From Pseudomonas putida (GTDB lineage: Bacteria > Pseudomonadota > Gammaproteobacteria > Pseudomonadales > Pseudomonadaceae), in assembly GCF_004357765.1 (NCBI RefSeq), contig NZ_SMTE01000013.1:1-64000 (forward strand): DNA of 64,000 nt, read 5' to 3'. The position numbers and the translations under genes are program-made. A model generated the notes under the pieces. The model did not search any database. It saw only the letters and a list, made by a program, of their open reading frames with translations, and was not told the DNA's origin. Below are positions 63,405 through 64,000 of the stretch, piece after piece. Each line of letters starts with the position of its first letter. The first letter of the stretch is position 1.

Positions 63405-64000
63405 ATGGACGCAAAATCCACCCTTATCGCCCGCATCGACAACCGTGAAGCGGTCATTGGCATCGTCGGCCTTGGCTATGTAGGCCTGCCATTGATGCTG
63501 CGCTATACCGCCGCAGGCTTCAGAGTGTTGGGCCTGGACATCGACACCCATAAAGTCGAAATGCTCAACGATGGACTCAGTTACATCGAGCATATTCGTG
63601 GCGAAGACATCAGTCAGGCCTGCCAGGCCGGTTTCCGGGCAACCTGTGATTTCAGCCGAGTAGCAGAGTGCGATGCATTGATTCTGTGCGTACCAACGCC
63701 TCTCAATGAATACCGCGAACCGGATATCAGTTACGTCACCAACACGGCCGATGCCATTGCCCCTTACCTGCGGTCGGGCCAGGTCGTCTCGTTGGAAAGC
63801 ACGACCTATCCCGGCACTACCGACGAAGAGATCATTCCGCGCATTTGCCAGCAAGGTCTGAACGTGGGTACTGATGTATTCGTGCTTTATTCTCCAGAGC
63901 GTGAAGACCCGGGCAACAAGCACTTCGATACCCAGACCATTCCCAAAGTGGTCGGCGGCGCCACAGAAGCCTGTTTGCAAGTCGGTGTCGCGCTTTACCA
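63405..64000 (+). CDS. wbpA: UDP-sugar dehydrogenase (WbpA-type), partial at window end
   Basis: The first 198 codons run off the window. [20 protein letters not shown] is the NAD-binding motif, EARKED-like [17 protein letters not shown] and [13 protein letters not shown] are family blocks, and [11 protein letters not shown] is typical of UDP-GlcNAc 6-dehydrogenases such as WbpA. These make the uronic acid precursors of Pseudomonas surface polysaccharides. It follows the glycosyltransferase gene by 35 bases, probably in the same operon. Confidence 0.88.
   Translation, partial: MDAKSTLIARIDNREAVIGIVGLGYVGLPLMLRYTAAGFRVLGLDIDTHKVEMLNDGLSYIEHIRGEDISQACQAGFRATCDFSRVAECDALILCVPTPLNEYREPDISYVTNTADAIAPYLRSGQVVSLESTTYPGTTDEEIIPRICQQGLNVGTDVFVLYSPEREDPGNKHFDTQTIPKVVGGATEACLQVGVALY

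Noticed and set aside
1-64000. CRISPR arrays or prophage
   Set aside because: No regularly spaced direct repeats and no phage structural or integrase genes were seen; the repeats found are palindromic REP-type.

Overview
This window reads as chromosome of a Pseudomonas of the P. putida group. The backbone is GC-rich. It carries many copies of the short repeat family around GTGGGAGCGGGCTTGCCCGC that is characteristic of that group. It also has a familiar gene neighbourhood (aroC, prmB, Smr protein, folE, glutaredoxin, benE-like transporter, pyrF, comEA) followed by an O-antigen locus bounded by comEA on one side and ihfB on the other. Identification is from recognised protein families and gene order; no database search was run.

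Positions 1-31,170 are ordinary housekeeping and transport genes: a LysR/SDR divergent pair, MFS exporter, TonB-dependent receptor, tRNA-Ser(GGA), crotonase, acyltransferase, CorA, a glutamine amidotransferase, a cytochrome c, RraB, an LTA-synthase-like membrane sulfatase, a ZIP transporter, ankyrin and DUF3509 genes separated by a probable sigma-54 control region, an acireductone-dioxygenase-like gene with an MFS gene, aroC, an alpha/beta hydrolase, prmB, an isochorismatase-like protein, Smr, folE, glutaredoxin, GST, BenE, a chemoreceptor and a quinone-oxidoreductase-like enzyme. Positions 31,300-34,300 hold three surface-polysaccharide-type genes, including a pyruvyltransferase. Positions 34,420-35,170 hold a structured, C4-antisense-like leader followed by two small Pseudomonas genes (DUF6124/DUF3077 type), then pyrF, a DUF2897 gene and comEA.

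Positions 36,700-40,800 are a breakage zone: an unexplained low-coding stretch, an IS66-type element with a frameshifted transposase, a rearranged second IS66 remnant, and an IS5-type remnant. Just beyond lies an AT-rich lambda-type protein phosphatase gene.

Positions 41,780-57,814 are one minus-strand O-antigen cluster. In transcription order it runs wzz, wzx, legB, legC, legG, legI, legH, ptmE-like, legF, a sialyltransferase-superfamily-like gene, wzy, a DUF1972 glycosyltransferase, a WbaP/WcaJ-type initiating transferase and a WaaL-like ligase. The middle eight genes form a nearly complete route to a CMP-activated legionaminic-acid-type nonulosonate via GDP-sugars. The rest can start, extend, flip, polymerise, size and ligate a short repeat unit containing it. 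Base composition is mosaic: the nonulosonate core (about 50-55 kb) is backbone-like, while its flanks are AT-rich.

Positions 58,033-60,127 hold a beta-CASP metallo-hydrolase, a LapA-domain protein and ihfB. Positions 60,412-64,000 start a plus-strand surface-polysaccharide operon: a kinase-like protein, a nucleotidyltransferase-like protein with an NDK-like tail, a glycosyltransferase, and a WbpA-type UDP-sugar dehydrogenase that runs off the window.
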